From positions 12,327,190 through 12,391,189 of the forward strand of contig CM055887.1 in assembly GCA_029582165.1 (NCBI GenBank): a stretch of DNA of 64,000 nt, in the 5' to 3' direction. Within the stretch, counting starts at the first letter, position 1. The number at the start of each line of letters is the position of its first letter. The position numbers and the translations under genes are program-made. Positions 1-11,039 of this stretch are shown here, in pieces. The notes beneath the pieces are model-generated. The model searched no databases. It saw only the letters and a list, made by a program, of their open reading frames with translations, and was not told the origin of the DNA. Source of the stretch: Portulaca oleracea (taxonomy: Eukaryota; Streptophyta; Magnoliopsida; Caryophyllales; Portulacaceae).

Positions 1-74
1 GAATTTTCTGAATGTAGTCTTCTCATAACTGAAGCTCTTACATGAATCCCAACTCCACGAAATTTGAATAACCT

Positions 75-87
75 GGCTCTGATACCA
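75..87 (-). other. primer-binding site of a copia element
   Basis: Read on the minus strand this is TGGTATCAGAGCC, complementary to the 3' end of plant initiator tRNA-Met. It lies 2 bases inside the LTR at 90-675 and shows that the element runs leftwards out of the window. Bases 1-74 would be its 5' internal leader. Confidence 0.85.
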
Positions 88-89
88 CT

Positions 90-675
90 TATTAGGGTTT
101 TAATTATTAAGAGCAATTTAATCAGCGAAAGCGGAAAAAATCAGGTGACTACTGGATATCAAGAAAAAAAATAAATACAAGATTATTAGGGGACAAGAGT
201 TTAACGTGGAAACCCAAATCGGGAAAAAACCATGGGCGGCACAAGCACAAACAAATCCACTATGGTAAAGAATACAACGAACGATCTCCTCCCGAGATCC
301 AACAAGGAGAGTATTACAAAGATCTCAAACACCGAAAGAGATCCACCCGAAAGAGACACATGCTCTTAGTCAACAAAACTCTCAACAAAACTCTCTCACC
401 AAATGGAATATGAAATTTCAGAATATCTGAATACACCTCCTCCCATAGGAGGTGCCCCCAAACTTGGCCACACCAAACAAGGTGCATAAAACCCTCTATT
501 TATAGGAAAAAACTCCATATAAACCTAACTTGACTCCAACTCCAATTAGATTTAGAATCTAATACAATTAGGAAACCTAACATAATAAGGAAACCTAAAT
601 ACTATCCTAATACAATTAAGAAACAAATAATTGTGGGATCAAGAGACTGAGTGATTTTAGGACACTTTCCTAACA
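90..675 (-). repeat. 5' LTR of a minus-strand Ty1/copia-type element (586 bp)
   Basis: On the minus strand the LTR begins TGTTAGG at 675 and ends CCTAATA at 90, an imperfect TG...CA inverted end pair with one mutated base, followed by the tRNA-Met primer site. A TATA-like CTATAAATAG lies at 495-504 on the minus strand, so transcription would start near 470 and run out of the left edge. The body of the element is not in the window. Copia rather than gypsy is inferred from LTR length and primer; no coding sequence is visible to confirm it. The insertion interrupts a Stowaway-like MITE whose right end follows at 676-703. Confidence 0.75.
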
Positions 676-703
676 TTATATATTTATTTTAGGACGGATG
701 GAG
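676..703. mobile_element. right end of an interrupted Stowaway MITE
   Basis: The bases before 704 read, reverse-complemented, CTCCATCCGTCCTAAAATAA, a classic Stowaway terminus, followed by the TA target at 704-705. The rest is displaced by the LTR insertion and should lie left of the window. Confidence 0.55.
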
Positions 704-1364
704 TACTTTATGTGGTTATTACAAAACAAGAAATAAATTCTTAGCTCATTTGGTACTTGCTACAAAATGATATATAACATGTTTTGAGATCAATTTTTAG
801 GAGGCAACACTTTCTACTCTACTTTGTAAGGATAGGAAGTGTTACACAAGAGGTGCGTTATCATGCATCTTATAATGGGCTGGTTGGTTCTGGATACATT
901 GAATGTAAGTTGCTCTCGATATGTACAATTTCACCTGGAAAAATTCATTACCACATATGGAGAAATTGATTGCATACATAGAAGGTAAGTTGGTCCTGGT
1001 ATATATATATTGAGAAGTTGACTGCACAATTTTCAGTGTGACAAATGTTAAGGAACGCAGAGAATATTATTTTTGCTATTTGAACTTTTCCCTTTCTTTG
1101 AAAAGTTGAACCTTTTAGGTTAGGTATAATTGTTAAAAAACTGAAATATAAATTCAAACCATCAAAGATCATTGTCCCAAATGAGCGGGCTAATTCTGGC
1201 ATAGCTCAAACACACTTTTTAATTCTCTTACCTCTTCAAATTAGTATTTATTATAATTTTTACACTATTTTTTAAGTATAAATACTAGTTATTAATTATA
1301 AGAAGCTTTGGATGCATTGACTACGTCAATGTTGATATCTGATCGAATTAACCACATAAGTTAA
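704..1364. other. non-coding AT-rich spacer with a dispersed repeat
   Basis: No gene is supported; the short frames here lack recognisable domains. About 1195-1335 is a diverged inverted copy of 4985-5160. Both share blocks around CTCTTCAAATTAGTATT and TTATAAGAAGCTTTGG. Confidence 0.5.
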
Positions 1365-1614
1365 GGCATGCTTCTTTAACGGTTGGCAAGCTCATGGTCT
1401 GCAACATCTGTGATTTGCCACAACTCACCACACTTTACCATAAATCATTACTTTTCTCTCTCCTCACTTTTCTCTCTCCTCACTTTTTACATTCTCTCTC
1501 CTCATCTACCCCACGTACCAATAACCTACCACAATTCCACCACACCCACCACAATTCCACCACACCGTACCGCACCACACCGTACCGCAAAATACCGCAG
1601 AAAAGAACATGACC
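1365..1614. mobile_element. Tourist/Harbinger-like MITE, copy 1 (250 bp)
   Basis: The left end GGCATGCTTCTTTAA and the reverse-complemented right end GGTCATGTTCTTTTC form imperfect terminal inverted repeats. The inside is rich in ACCGCACC/CCACAATTC motifs, as in the copies at 37945, 39048 and 45388. TAA precedes the left end; the right flank is ATA, so the expected 3-bp TSD has decayed. It has no coding capacity; the apparent frames come from the C-rich composition. Confidence 0.6.
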
Positions 1615-4600
1615 ATATTTTCAACATTTTTTTTGAAATATATGTATAACTTTATGCAATTTATATTTGATATTATAGTTATAAAATTCAATCATATAAT
1701 TTTACTTCAATTTAATATATAATAATATGGTTTTAATAATAGGACATGTACCCGAAAACTCATACCATTTTCACCAACCCATTTTATAAAGGGTATATTT
1801 GTCAACTTATTTCTTTTAGAATAATTTCAACATAAGTATAAAATAAGTTTCGAATGAGCTCTCACAAATAAATTCAAATTTCAAACAAGTTGCTCCTAAA
1901 AATACAAAAACAATATCAGAATCTTTTGAATGTAGAGGAAAACACATGGAAATTGATCTGAACATCTTTGGAAGGACTAAACCCTAAATTTAGAAAATAA
2001 ATTTGGGATTCCTTTAGTTAAAATAACTTAAAAATAACATGTCCTAAATAATTGTCGCCATATTTTAACTGTACAGAGAAAAATTGACAGACTTAAATAC
2101 TGAAACTTATCTGAAAGTACAAAAGCAATTCAATCATAAATTTGAAATTCCATTTTTATAAACATGATTTGACCCTAGTTTAACTTTTTGGGCAAAAATA
2201 CAAGACTTCACCAAACACAAATAACAATTGATTATTGGTTTTTGTGATTTGAATATTTGCCAATAGACCATAGAATACTAATTTGAAGACAAAGGGATCA
2301 GAAAAATTAGATGCATCTATGCATGCATGTTGGGTAGTATTATTGAATAATGGTAATGACATGATTTGTGATGATTAATTATTACTATTTATGGACATAT
2401 TGGAGAAGGAATGATGCATGCGTGCTCACTAATAATGCTAAGTCAAATCCTGTATTGGCGTGCAATTTAAGTGTCTAATTTCTACTTTATTTATTTATAT
2501 CAATAATTATAAATGTATATATATGCTTGGTGGCCTACTGAGAGACCGAGGTTGAAGGTGAGGTTGAAGGTGAGAGAGAAGCCCCCCATTGAGATTGAGT
2601 GATTAAATTAGGTCCCTAATTAGACTAAGACTAGAGGAAGACTAGCATGCATGCATTTGTATACAAAAAAACAAAATCATTGTTCCAACCTTGTCAAATC
2701 AGACACTCACATCAATTATATTACTGGTGGTTCTTTTAGTTTGCACTTTATTTCAATTTCTTCTTCCCGTTAGTTTAACATAATTAGCATATTTATTTTA
2801 ATCCATAAGCATTTCTTCATTCCTAAAGCAAATTTACTTTTCTTTCTTCCTCTATTTAATTTTAATTAAATATTATATTGGACATTGTTTTGACGGTAAG
2901 GGCGTTCAACGGATGTGACAGAGATCATGAGTTTTTCTGCTCCTAAGGCACATACGACATGTTCTTTTTGAGTTTAGGGAATGTAAGATCGATTACGCAA
3001 GGAAAAGTAAGTAAAATAGTGAAAGTAGGTATATGTCACTTTTTATTTTTTTTTAAATAAACTCTATGAATTAAATAAGAATTTTAAATATAAATTATCT
3101 AAAAGCAGCCTTGTTAGTTTGAATGGTAAGGCAAGGTAAGACAAAGTAAAGTAAAATAATGTAAGATAAGACAAGGTGAAATTTTACTTATTTTGTAGAA
3201 AAATAAGGCCTTAATTAGTACCCATATTTTCCTGCTCAAGTGGGGTACTTTTTTTTTTTCTCTTGATAATTGACCCGCAACAAACTGCTGTCAAGACACA
3301 AGGGTATCTACGACCAGAAAAAACCAAGGGTTGTCCAAAGACAAGCAATTGGTACAACTCCTAATTGGTACCAATATTTTTCTGCTCATGTGAGGTATCT
3401 ATATGGTTAATTTTTGGAGACTTGGTTACGCTTTAAACCTAATTTTAAATCTAAATAACTTACAATGTCATAAATGGTACTCATTAAAACACATATAGGT
3501 AATATAAGATTGACCATTTCTTCACCCTTTTTCACCATATTTAATGACACATTAAAAATAGAATAAAATTTAAAATATTACAATCAATTTTGTATTAATA
3601 GAAAATATTTATCATAACTATATTGTATTTTACCAAAATGCAAAGACAAAGAAAATAGAGTCTATCATTATTATCCTTGTATTTTTTGAATTTCTTTTAT
3701 CATAATTATATTGCATTTAGTAAAACAGAAAATATAAAGAAAATAGAATTTATAATTATCATTGTTGCATTTCCTGAATTAATCATCACCATTGTTACAT
3801 AAATATTATTTATATCAAAATGAAATTACGACGGGAATAATTGATACTACATAGGGTTTAATTATCGATAGACTAATATAGAAACTTTAACACATTTTTA
3901 TTCAGTAAATATAGTTTTGAATCTATTTATCAATATATATAATACAAATTTATTTTAATTATTTTTCTCTAATTAATGATTATAAAATAAGAATATAGCA
4001 TGCCATATACATAGATTTGATATATCTTTACGACTATATATAATTCAAATTAGTTTTTAAAAATATTCCGTATCAAGAAAGTATGTGGATTATGATAATA
4101 TAACTTTCATTAATGATATATAATAATTCTTAAATTTAGATTAGTGATTATTATAATTTACTCCTAAAAATATGTTAGATAATTTAATTAATAGAAAATA
4201 TATCATGAATTGTAGGAGTTATAAAAACTAGTTAATTACTAGTAATTAGTATCAAAATGCTATGAAGAAGTTGTTCATATGAATAAATTAGTAAAAGGTT
4301 GAGAAAAATCGATCTCTCAAATGGATTTTATGCATGATTAGTCTAATAGAAGAATCATGAAGTTTATAAACTAGTAGATTTTACATGAACATGAGTGTGT
4401 TTAATTTTGCTATTAAACATCCTTGCATTTCAATTAAGGATCTAAACTTAAGCTATACACATGACTTGAGCTTCATGGATAAGTCAAGGTGTAAATCAAG
4501 CTAGCAAAGTTTAATTGAATGGCACGTAATCGATATCTTTGATGGATTACACCTTCCAGTAATCCTCGTAAAGTGAATTGACATATTAAGGAATCTCCGA

Positions 4601-4804
4601 ACAACATTTACTTTGTAAATACTATGATTAGGCCTTTCGTTTTCATGCTTGATTAATTCTTTTGATTTCAAGTAAAGAAATTAAAGAATACATCTATGGA
4701 TTAGGTTTTAGTGGGGATGGTTTGCTAAACTACTTGCACTGTGAGTTATTATTAATGCCATTATCCATGAGAGCAATTCTGAGATTGAAAATGATATGAG
4801 TTTT
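1615..4804. other. AT-rich intergenic region
   Basis: No gene-like frame, tRNA or clear transposon. A 38-base block starting near 3213 (TAATTAGTACCCATATTTTC) recurs diverged near 3361, about 148 bases downstream. Around 3115-3185 the sequence is a purine-rich simple stretch (AAGGTAAGACAAAG-like). Confidence 0.5.
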
Positions 4805-5172
4805 GGGATAAGACACAGTTTAAGTGTCTTACCCTATTATTAAAACTATATTATTATATATGACGTTGAAATAAAATGATATAATTGAATTCTATAACTC
4901 AAATATTATATATAAATTGCGTAGAGTTATACTTTTATCTATTATTTTTTACATTTTCAAAAAACGCCTAAAATAAGCCTAACGAACGCGGTTGATTCAA
5001 TTAAGGTATAATTTATACTCATTGACGTAATGAACGCACCAAAGCTTCTTATAATTCATAATTAGTACTTACTACTAAAATATTGGTGTAAAAATTATTA
5101 AAAAAAAATACTAATTTGAGGAAGAGTAAGACACTTAAACAGTGTGTTGGGGTAAGACTCTTATCATCACCC
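4805..5172. mobile_element. inverted-repeat MITE of unresolved superfamily (about 368 bp)
   Basis: The left end GGGATAAGACACAGTTTAAG continues into GTGTCTTACCC. The right end, reverse-complemented, reads GGGTGATGATAAGAGTCTTA and then contains CTGTTTAAGTGTCTTAC. Each end itself can fold because GTAAGACAC and GTGTCTTAC are both present. No clear TSD is visible. The internal half near 4985-5160 is shared in inverse orientation with 1195-1335. Confidence 0.5.
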
Positions 5173-5273
5173 GACTGAAATACTTTAGAGCGCTTAACTA
5201 CTATTGGATCGTGCTCCAAACTAAGCGAGACAAAGACCTATTTTTGTCTTTCACCTTGTTAAGTAAAATGAGC

Positions 5274-5969
5274 TTAGTGGATATCGATTATTAATAGAGT
5301 AGCTAGGGGTGTTAGCTGGACAAGATGATGGGTCCCTAGCAAGGTGTGGTGTGGGTTTAGAGAACAACACATCAGACAGATGTATCCCAGTATGAGGAAG
5401 AAAATGAGATGAGGGAAGGGCGGTGATTGGTTGCTATAATGGCGACGAAGGCGAAGGATGTAACCCAAGAGGAGCCGTGAGTGATGATCCATCATCAAAG
5501 TAGGGGATGACAACAGGCGGGGAGGCATAAGAGGCTTTCCTATGAGGAATAAGGTAGCGACTTGGTTTTGGTCATGGTGAATCAAAGGGCACGGAGCGAG
5601 GAAAAAAACGACAATGTTGAAACCAACGATTCCACTTAGAAACTGGTCGTAAACAACAACCAGAATCCAGTGAGAGAACGCAAAAAAAGGCAAGTGAAAA
5701 ACCAAGGAGATGAGACACAGACTGGCATGGCAATTGGAGTGAGAAGCATGGGGGTGAAGGATACCGAGACGCCGGAGAAGAGATGTGACAACGATGAGTA
5801 ACAAAAAATCTATGGAAACAGACGAAGCAGTGCAGTCAGGCGTGAGGTGTAGTATGTAGAGAAGATTTAGGGTTTCTAGAGCAGTTTTCTGTTTTTTTAA
5901 GAGAGAAAACAAATAGAAAGAAAAAAACACAAAGAAAATGTTCATCTCAAACTTTGGCTCTTGATACCA
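5274..5969 (-). mobile_element. 5' internal fragment of a short-LTR copia element
   Basis: This lies directly inside the minus-strand LTR at 5970-6052 and begins with a primer site at 5956-5969 (TGGTATCAAGAGCC, one extra base versus the usual tRNA-Met site). A 251-codon open frame covers it on the minus strand, but it starts inside the LTR, is rich in hydrophobic and proline/histidine residues, and matches no family recognised here. It is probably leader plus the 5' part of gag read in one chance frame. A protein assignment is not supported. Confidence 0.45.
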
Positions 5970-6052
5970 TGCGAGAATAATGAAATGGCTCACCCCAAAT
6001 GAGAGCCTAGATGATGTATATGTAGTCAATTAAGAGAAGTCTATTTGCAACA
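5970..6052 (-). repeat. short copia LTR (83 bp)
   Basis: On the minus strand it begins TGTTGCAAATAGACTTC and ends TTATTCTCGCA, followed at once by the primer site. It aligns over its length with the plus-strand LTR at 10052-10132, sharing CTTAATTGACTA, a short TATATATAC-like box and TTTCATTATTCTC. About 82 bp is very short for a copia LTR. Confidence 0.6.
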
Positions 6053-6545
6053 AGAATCTCTTATGCATGTTTGTCATCTTCCCTGGTATGTCCCAATATG
6101 TTTAGTTTTTACTAATTATGTTGAGGTGAGGCATCGCCGTTTGGGGCATTTTGGCGCTCATGTTTTTGATACTCTTAGGAAAACCAATGTGATTAAAACT
6201 TCTTATTTTGAAGACCGTTGTGTCATGTCTATCTAAATCTCAACATTTGTAGTTTGATTTGATTGATCATTGTTCCCTCATCCCCTTCATGTCATAGACT
6301 GTTGTTTTGGAAGCTCTTTGAGATTATGTTAAACATTTTCACTATTATGTGATTTTTGTGGATAACTACTCTCGCTTTACTTGGATGTATCATATGAAAG
6401 GCGAGTGTGAAGGGTTTAATGTTTTTCTACAATTTCAAAAGATAGTTCAAAATCCATTTGATAGAACCGTTTAATTTCCAAAGTAATGGTGATTTAGAAT
6501 ATGATAGCCATCAATTTATTAGTCACTCCTTTAGTGTATCATTCT
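6053..6545 (+). pseudogene. copia integrase fragment (broken)
   Basis: Translation across several broken frames gives the zinc-binding pre-integrase HRRLGHFGAHVF block near 6130 and then an integrase-core motif VDNYSRFTW near 6360. These are hallmarks of Ty1/copia integrase. Stops at several places (for example near 6235) make it non-functional. It is plus-strand, opposite to the adjoining LTR at 5970-6052, and would belong to the same decayed element as the reverse transcriptase at 8100-9200. Confidence 0.6.
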
Positions 6546-7790
6546 ACTGCATGTCCCTTATTCCCAATGTATGAGTTCTTCATTTATCCCGATTGTGTGA
6601 CCATCTCCAAGGGTCTCTTCGTCTGTCTTGTCTCCTCCTTTGGGGTCTTGCGTCTCCGCACCTGTAGCGTATCGTGATGGGAGATAAGAATTCCATGCTT
6701 GAATAGGATTATAATAATGTTCTTGTTGATAATAATAACAAAAGCCTTGATTGAAGAAGATAATAACAAGACCAAGAAGATTACTCTAAGCATGAACACC
6801 CAAGGAAGAGTTGATATGAATTTGTGTAAAGACTAGACCACCACCAAGAACTAACAATCCACCATGAATTTGCTAAAGAAATTCCGCCACAAATTCAATA
6901 AAGGAAAAACTTGCAACACCATCATAAATCAAAATGGATAAAGTAAACAAGGTTTGAGAGAGAGGTTTTGAGTTGGTCTCAAAAATACCATTCAATTCAT
7001 TCAACTCAGCTAGTATCCTCTTTCTCTCCAATTACCCTTTTATATTTCCCTCAAAAAACATTTACCCTTTCATAGGTAAGGATAGGGATTAGCCCCAAGA
7101 GAGATTAGCATAAAAAAAGGGCCATTGACCTAAGAGTTAATAACATCTTAGAGCCTAATTCAACTCAGAAATACAATGAGTGAAATTCGCTTAAAAACAT
7201 GATAACATTAATTATAAGAGAAAGACAAAGCTATGCTTAATGAAAGACTAAGAAATTTGGATCAACAGGGGCGTTGCGGGTGCGACATAGAACGTCGCGG
7301 CCGCGACGCGATGGCTTGCGCAACGGGGGGGGGGGGGGGGGCGAACGTCGCAGGCGGGATGGTAATCGTCGCAGTCGCAACGTGGCGATGAGCGATTCCA
7401 CTCCAAAATCAGCTTCGCTATGTCACGGTTGCGGCCCATGTTGTTACAGGTGGATGCCAAAATGTGAGGAAAAGTGTCATGGTCTTGACAACCTTGTCGC
7501 AGTTGTGACATCTTGGGAGCTCTATATCATCACGGTTGCGACCTGGGTGTCGCGAACTTGACACCCCGTTGGACACAAACCCATTAATAAATCGGATAAG
7601 GCATGGGATGAGGAGTAAAGGGGTCGTGGTTGCGACCATGATAGTCCCGCCCGCGATGTCCCTGACCTCCAGTCAAGGTGTCCCAGCCTGTATGTCACGG
7701 TCGTGACAATAAACATCAGGGCCAGGATAGCCCTACTATACTTTCAACCAATGTCTTCCTTCACTCTATCACCTCCTCTCCGATCCTCGT
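6546..7790. repeat. GC-rich LTR-like insertion between copia fragments
   Basis: Integrase homology stops near 6545 and reverse-transcriptase homology resumes after 8100. The block between changes composition. 6700-7250 resembles the adenine-rich half of the LTRs at 25408 and 28660 (CCACCAAGAACTAACAATCC-like text). 7260-7720 is GC-rich with repeated imperfect palindromes such as GTCACGGTCGTGAC and GTCGTGGTTGCGACC. No TSD or matching partner LTR is visible, so it is called LTR-like only. It includes a run of 17 G at 7325-7341. Frames here are compositional. Confidence 0.4.
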
Positions 7791-8791
7791 CTTTGTTATT
7801 TGTGCCAAAAGGGAAAAAGTGCCTCCCTAGAGGCTATCTTGACTCATCCATTGGATGGTCATAATTATTTGGCTCGGGCCCGGGTCGACATGAAATTGTA
7901 TCTCCACGGGAGGTCGGGAAGCGACCCTTTTAGCCTAGGCCACGAGGGTGGAAAAAGAAATTCGGGACGCTTCAGCACCTACCTCTCCTACCTGAATATT
8001 AGACTCTGCCCCATCACCTCTCATTTGGTCTCTTTCTCTCTTCACTTGTTACTTTTGGTTCTGCCCACCTACTAGAGTTACTACTTACTATTACTGTAGT
8101 GCCTGTCTCTAATGGTCATTCTATGCAGACTAGATCCAATGTAGGTGTTTTCAAACCTAATGTAAATACATCTTGTCCTTGGCATCTGGTTGTTCTGAGT
8201 CTTGGCCTTCTTCCTTTAAAGAAGTTACAAAATTCTAAGTGGAAAACAACTATTCTGATGAATTTAATGCCTTAGTTTCTAACGATACATGAGAACTACT
8301 TCCTTCATCACCAGGGCATAATTTAGTATCCAATAAGTGAGTTTTTATGATTAAATATAATTTGGACGAGCTATTGAACATTACAAAGCTAGGCTGGTGG
8401 TTGTAGGTGATCTCAACAAGCAGGTATGACTTTCATGAAACCTTCTCCCTTGTTGTTCGCTCGGTCACTATAGGGCTTACTCATTCTATTATTGTCTCTT
8501 GTAGATGGCCTATTCGTCAACTTGATGTGAAGAATGCTTTTCTCGATGGCATCCTTACCGAACAAGTTTACATGTGTTAAAGTCCTAGCCGTGTTGACTC
8601 ATCTCATCCTAATCATGTGTCATCTTAAGAAATCCATCTAGGGGTTAAAACACACTCCTCATGCTTGGTTTCATCACTTTAGTAATTCCTTACTTATTCA
8701 TGGTTTTCTTTGCAGTCAGCCAGATCCCTCCATGTTTACTTATTGCTCTCACTCTCTCATCCTCATGTTGCTTCTTTATGTTGATGATATT
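7791..8791 (+). pseudogene. copia polyprotein fragment: gag-like piece and N-terminal reverse transcriptase
   Basis: 7800-7920 has a gag-like DGHNYLARARVDMKLYLHG stretch. From about 8100 the translation shows the connection region and RT: a TRSNVGVFKPN block, a RSVTI block, then RQLDVKNAFLDG (catalytic-region motif) near 8515-8550. The YVDD active-site motif lies at 8776-8791. Frameshifts and stops occur throughout (for example after LTEQVYMC near 8578). The coding sequence is cut exactly after the YVDDI codons by a Cassandra solo LTR and resumes at 9084. Confidence 0.65.
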
Positions 8792-9083
8792 TGTAACACC
8801 CCGGGTATATGGTTAACTGTGGCTTAAAGAGATTGAAATGACTACTTATATCACCAAGGTGCACCTTCTTTTATGATAGCTCATCCTTCGGGAACTCTTC
8901 AGTTAAGCGTGCTTGGCTGGGAGTAGTCTCAGGATGGGTGACATCCTGGGAAGTTTTCCCAGGCAGCGTGTGAGCGAAGACGAATCTCGCTGGAAGGACT
9001 CGTGGTTATTTGTGGGGCCAGTCAGCGATCCTTGAAGCAGTTATCGGTAATGTCCGCGGCTCGGGAGGGGTCGGGGTGTTACA
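8792..9083 (+). mobile_element. Cassandra-type solo LTR (292 bp) with 5S rRNA-like core
   Basis: The ends are TGTAACACCCC at the left and GGGGTGTTACA at the right, and the unit is flanked by a perfect 5-bp duplication ATATT (8787-8791 and 9084-9088). The middle matches plant 5S rRNA, including AGTTAAGCGTGCTTGG and AGGATGGGTGACATCCTGGG. These are the diagnostic features of Cassandra TRIM LTRs. Only one LTR is present with no primer site or internal domain, so it is a solo LTR left by LTR-LTR recombination. It splits a copia reverse transcriptase at its YVDD motif. Confidence 0.92.
8856..8975 (+). promoter_or_regulatory. 5S rRNA-like segment with internal Pol III promoter boxes
   Basis: An A-box-like AGTTAAGCGTGCTTGG is at 8901-8916, the intermediate element region at about 8921-8926, and a C-box-like AGGATGGGTGAC at 8931-8942, in the same order and spacing as in plant 5S genes. 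The first third of the 5S gene is poorly preserved. This is not a genuine 5S gene: it lies inside an LTR. Whether it still drives transcription cannot be judged. Confidence 0.75.
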
Positions 9084-10051
9084 ATATTATCCTCATAGGC
9101 AACTCACATTCCATAATTTTCTCTTTTATTAGTCTTCTTTCTCATCAATTTTTCACGAAGGATTTCAGTGATCTTCATTATTTTCTAGGAGTGTAGGTTG
9201 TCTGTTCTTTGTATGGCTTGTTTTAGTTTCATACAAATACACCTCTGGTCTTATTCTTAAATTTCACATGCATACGTACAAACCTGTCAGCACTCCTATT
9301 GTTGCTCGGATACCCCTTACTATCTTAGATGGTGAATTACTTGTTGATCCTACAAACTAAGAAGTATGGTAGGAGCTTTGCAATATTTGGCTATGACTCA
9401 ACTTGATATTACATATGTAGTTCATGTAGTTTCTCAGTTTATGCATGCTTCCAATACTTCTCATTTATCTGCTATCAAGGCATTTTCAAATTTTTGTAGG
9501 GTTCCATTGATCATGAGATCTTTCTAAATTATGTATTGCTCCATCTAGTATTATTGTGACATACATTGATGCTGATTGGGTGAGCTGCAAAGATTCATGT
9601 TGTTCTGCTACTGGATATGTAGTGTTATTTGGCCCTAACCTCATTGCTCTGCAATCAAAGAAGCAACCAATGGTGTTTAAATCTTCTATTGAAGCTGAAT
9701 AGGGTCGTTGTCTACATTGTTGTGTAGACAATTTGGCTACGCAACGTACTTTGTGATTGTGGGATATATCTCTCTTTGTTCCCACTAAGGTATTGTGTGA
9801 CAACATCAGTGCCACGTACCTTACTACTAATCCCTGTCATCATAAGTGCAATAAGCATATTGATGGTGACCACCATTTTGTTCGTAAATATGTTGCCCCT
9901 AGAGACCTCACTATTCATTATGTTCGCACTAAAGTTCAGTTGGTTGATATTTTTACTAATTGGTTGTCTATAGTTAATTTCTATTTTGAAGTCCAATCTG
10001 TCTGTTCATTCCCCTCCCGTATTGATTTGGGGGGAAATTGAGGAGAGATAC
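9084..10051 (+). pseudogene. copia C-terminal reverse transcriptase and RNase H (broken)
   Basis: The frame resumes with ILIGN after the interrupted YVDDI, followed by a FTKDFSDLHYFLGV block at about 9150-9196, typical of copia RT. RNase H motifs follow: DADWVSCKDSCCSATGYV near 9570-9625, SKKQP near 9657, and the distal CDNISATYL and KHIDGDHHFVR near 9800-9890. Many in-frame stops. A purine-rich tract (GGGGGGAAATTGAGGAGAGA, 10029-10048) just before the LTR fits a polypurine tract. Confidence 0.7.
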
Positions 10052-10132
10052 TTGTAAATATACTTTTCCTAATTGACTATATATACAACACGTAGACTCC
10101 CAATTGGGGCGAATCATTCCATTATTCTCACA
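10052..10132 (+). repeat. short copia 3' LTR (81 bp)
   Basis: It begins TGTAAATATACTTTTCC directly after a polypurine tract and ends CATTATTCTCACA. It aligns with the minus-strand LTR at 5970-6052. The right boundary is inferred from that alignment. Confidence 0.6.
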
Positions 10133-11039
10133 GTTATGTCAACATTTTGTTGGTCAATGGTGTTTTTTAGTTGATCCTTAGCTTGAATACGCTTTTTAGG
10201 AGCTATTTCGAATTGCTCCCCTGCCTTGAGTGTTGGAGTTTTCTTTTGTGAATGTTGTTCATTTATCAAATCGCTCTATCTCACTATCTAAGGTAACTGT
10301 TGTCTGTGTTGTGGTTGTTTTAATGAAGTTATCAACTGGACTTATTGTTTTGAGCTTTAAGCCTTTTTGGTTTTGTTCTAGAGTTAGATTTTGGTTTTCT
10401 TATGGGTGTTTGGAACCCATTTTTGTGGATGTTGGATTATACTTATTAGGGGGTTCTTGACTCCCTATTCTCTTGCGGGGATATACAATATTTGTTGGTA
10501 CTCTATTTCTTTATGAATTATACTTAGGGTTTATCATTCTTGGGATAATCTATTTGTTCCCCTAGGTTACTTTCATAGTACTTTTGCTTGGTGTTGTCTT
10601 GCTCTTCCTTTTCTGTCTTGCGGGGCTAGTGGATACCTTTCTAGGGAGGAGAAGTGTTGGTACAGAAGGAGTGGCAGATTCAGTGGATTAATGCCTTGTA
10701 TTTTTTATTGCCATTTTTATTTTAGTTGTTTGCCTTGTGTAAGACTTGTATTGCTTGTATTTTTTGTCTTGAATGTTATTTAACTTTGCTTGATTGGTTT
10801 GAATTGATCGATGTGTTGTTCGCTTTTAGTAAACTTATTGGTTTATTAGATATGTCCATCGACCTTTTTTGCTAGGATTATGTGTTTGAAAGTGTTCAAC
10901 CGAAATGTTTGCGTTGTGGTACTGGTTGAATTTGTTAGGCTCTCAATTTGGTGTTGCCTGCAATTTTGTTGGGTGCGGAGCACTCTTTTTGATTGTTGAA
11001 CGCATGGTGTTTTTGAAAGTGCTCTCTCTAGATTATCTA
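10133..11039. other. unassigned transposon-like sequence
   Basis: T/G-rich sequence without a recognisable domain. It may hold the 5' part of the LINE that becomes recognisable after 11040. A 76-codon frame at 10230-10460 is hydrophobic and unsupported. Confidence 0.3.

Noticed and set aside
5274..6029. 251-codon minus-strand open frame as a membrane-protein gene
   Set aside because: It starts inside a copia LTR, covers the primer site and leader, and shows no family motif; hydrophobicity comes from T-rich coding-strand composition.
7274..7561. Arginine/glycine-rich 95-codon frame
   Set aside because: It is produced by the G17 run and CG-rich palindromes of an LTR-like block.
8856..8975. 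Genuine 5S rRNA gene
   Set aside because: Only the promoter-bearing part is well matched, it is a single copy, and it lies inside a TG...CA LTR with a 5-bp TSD, as in Cassandra.
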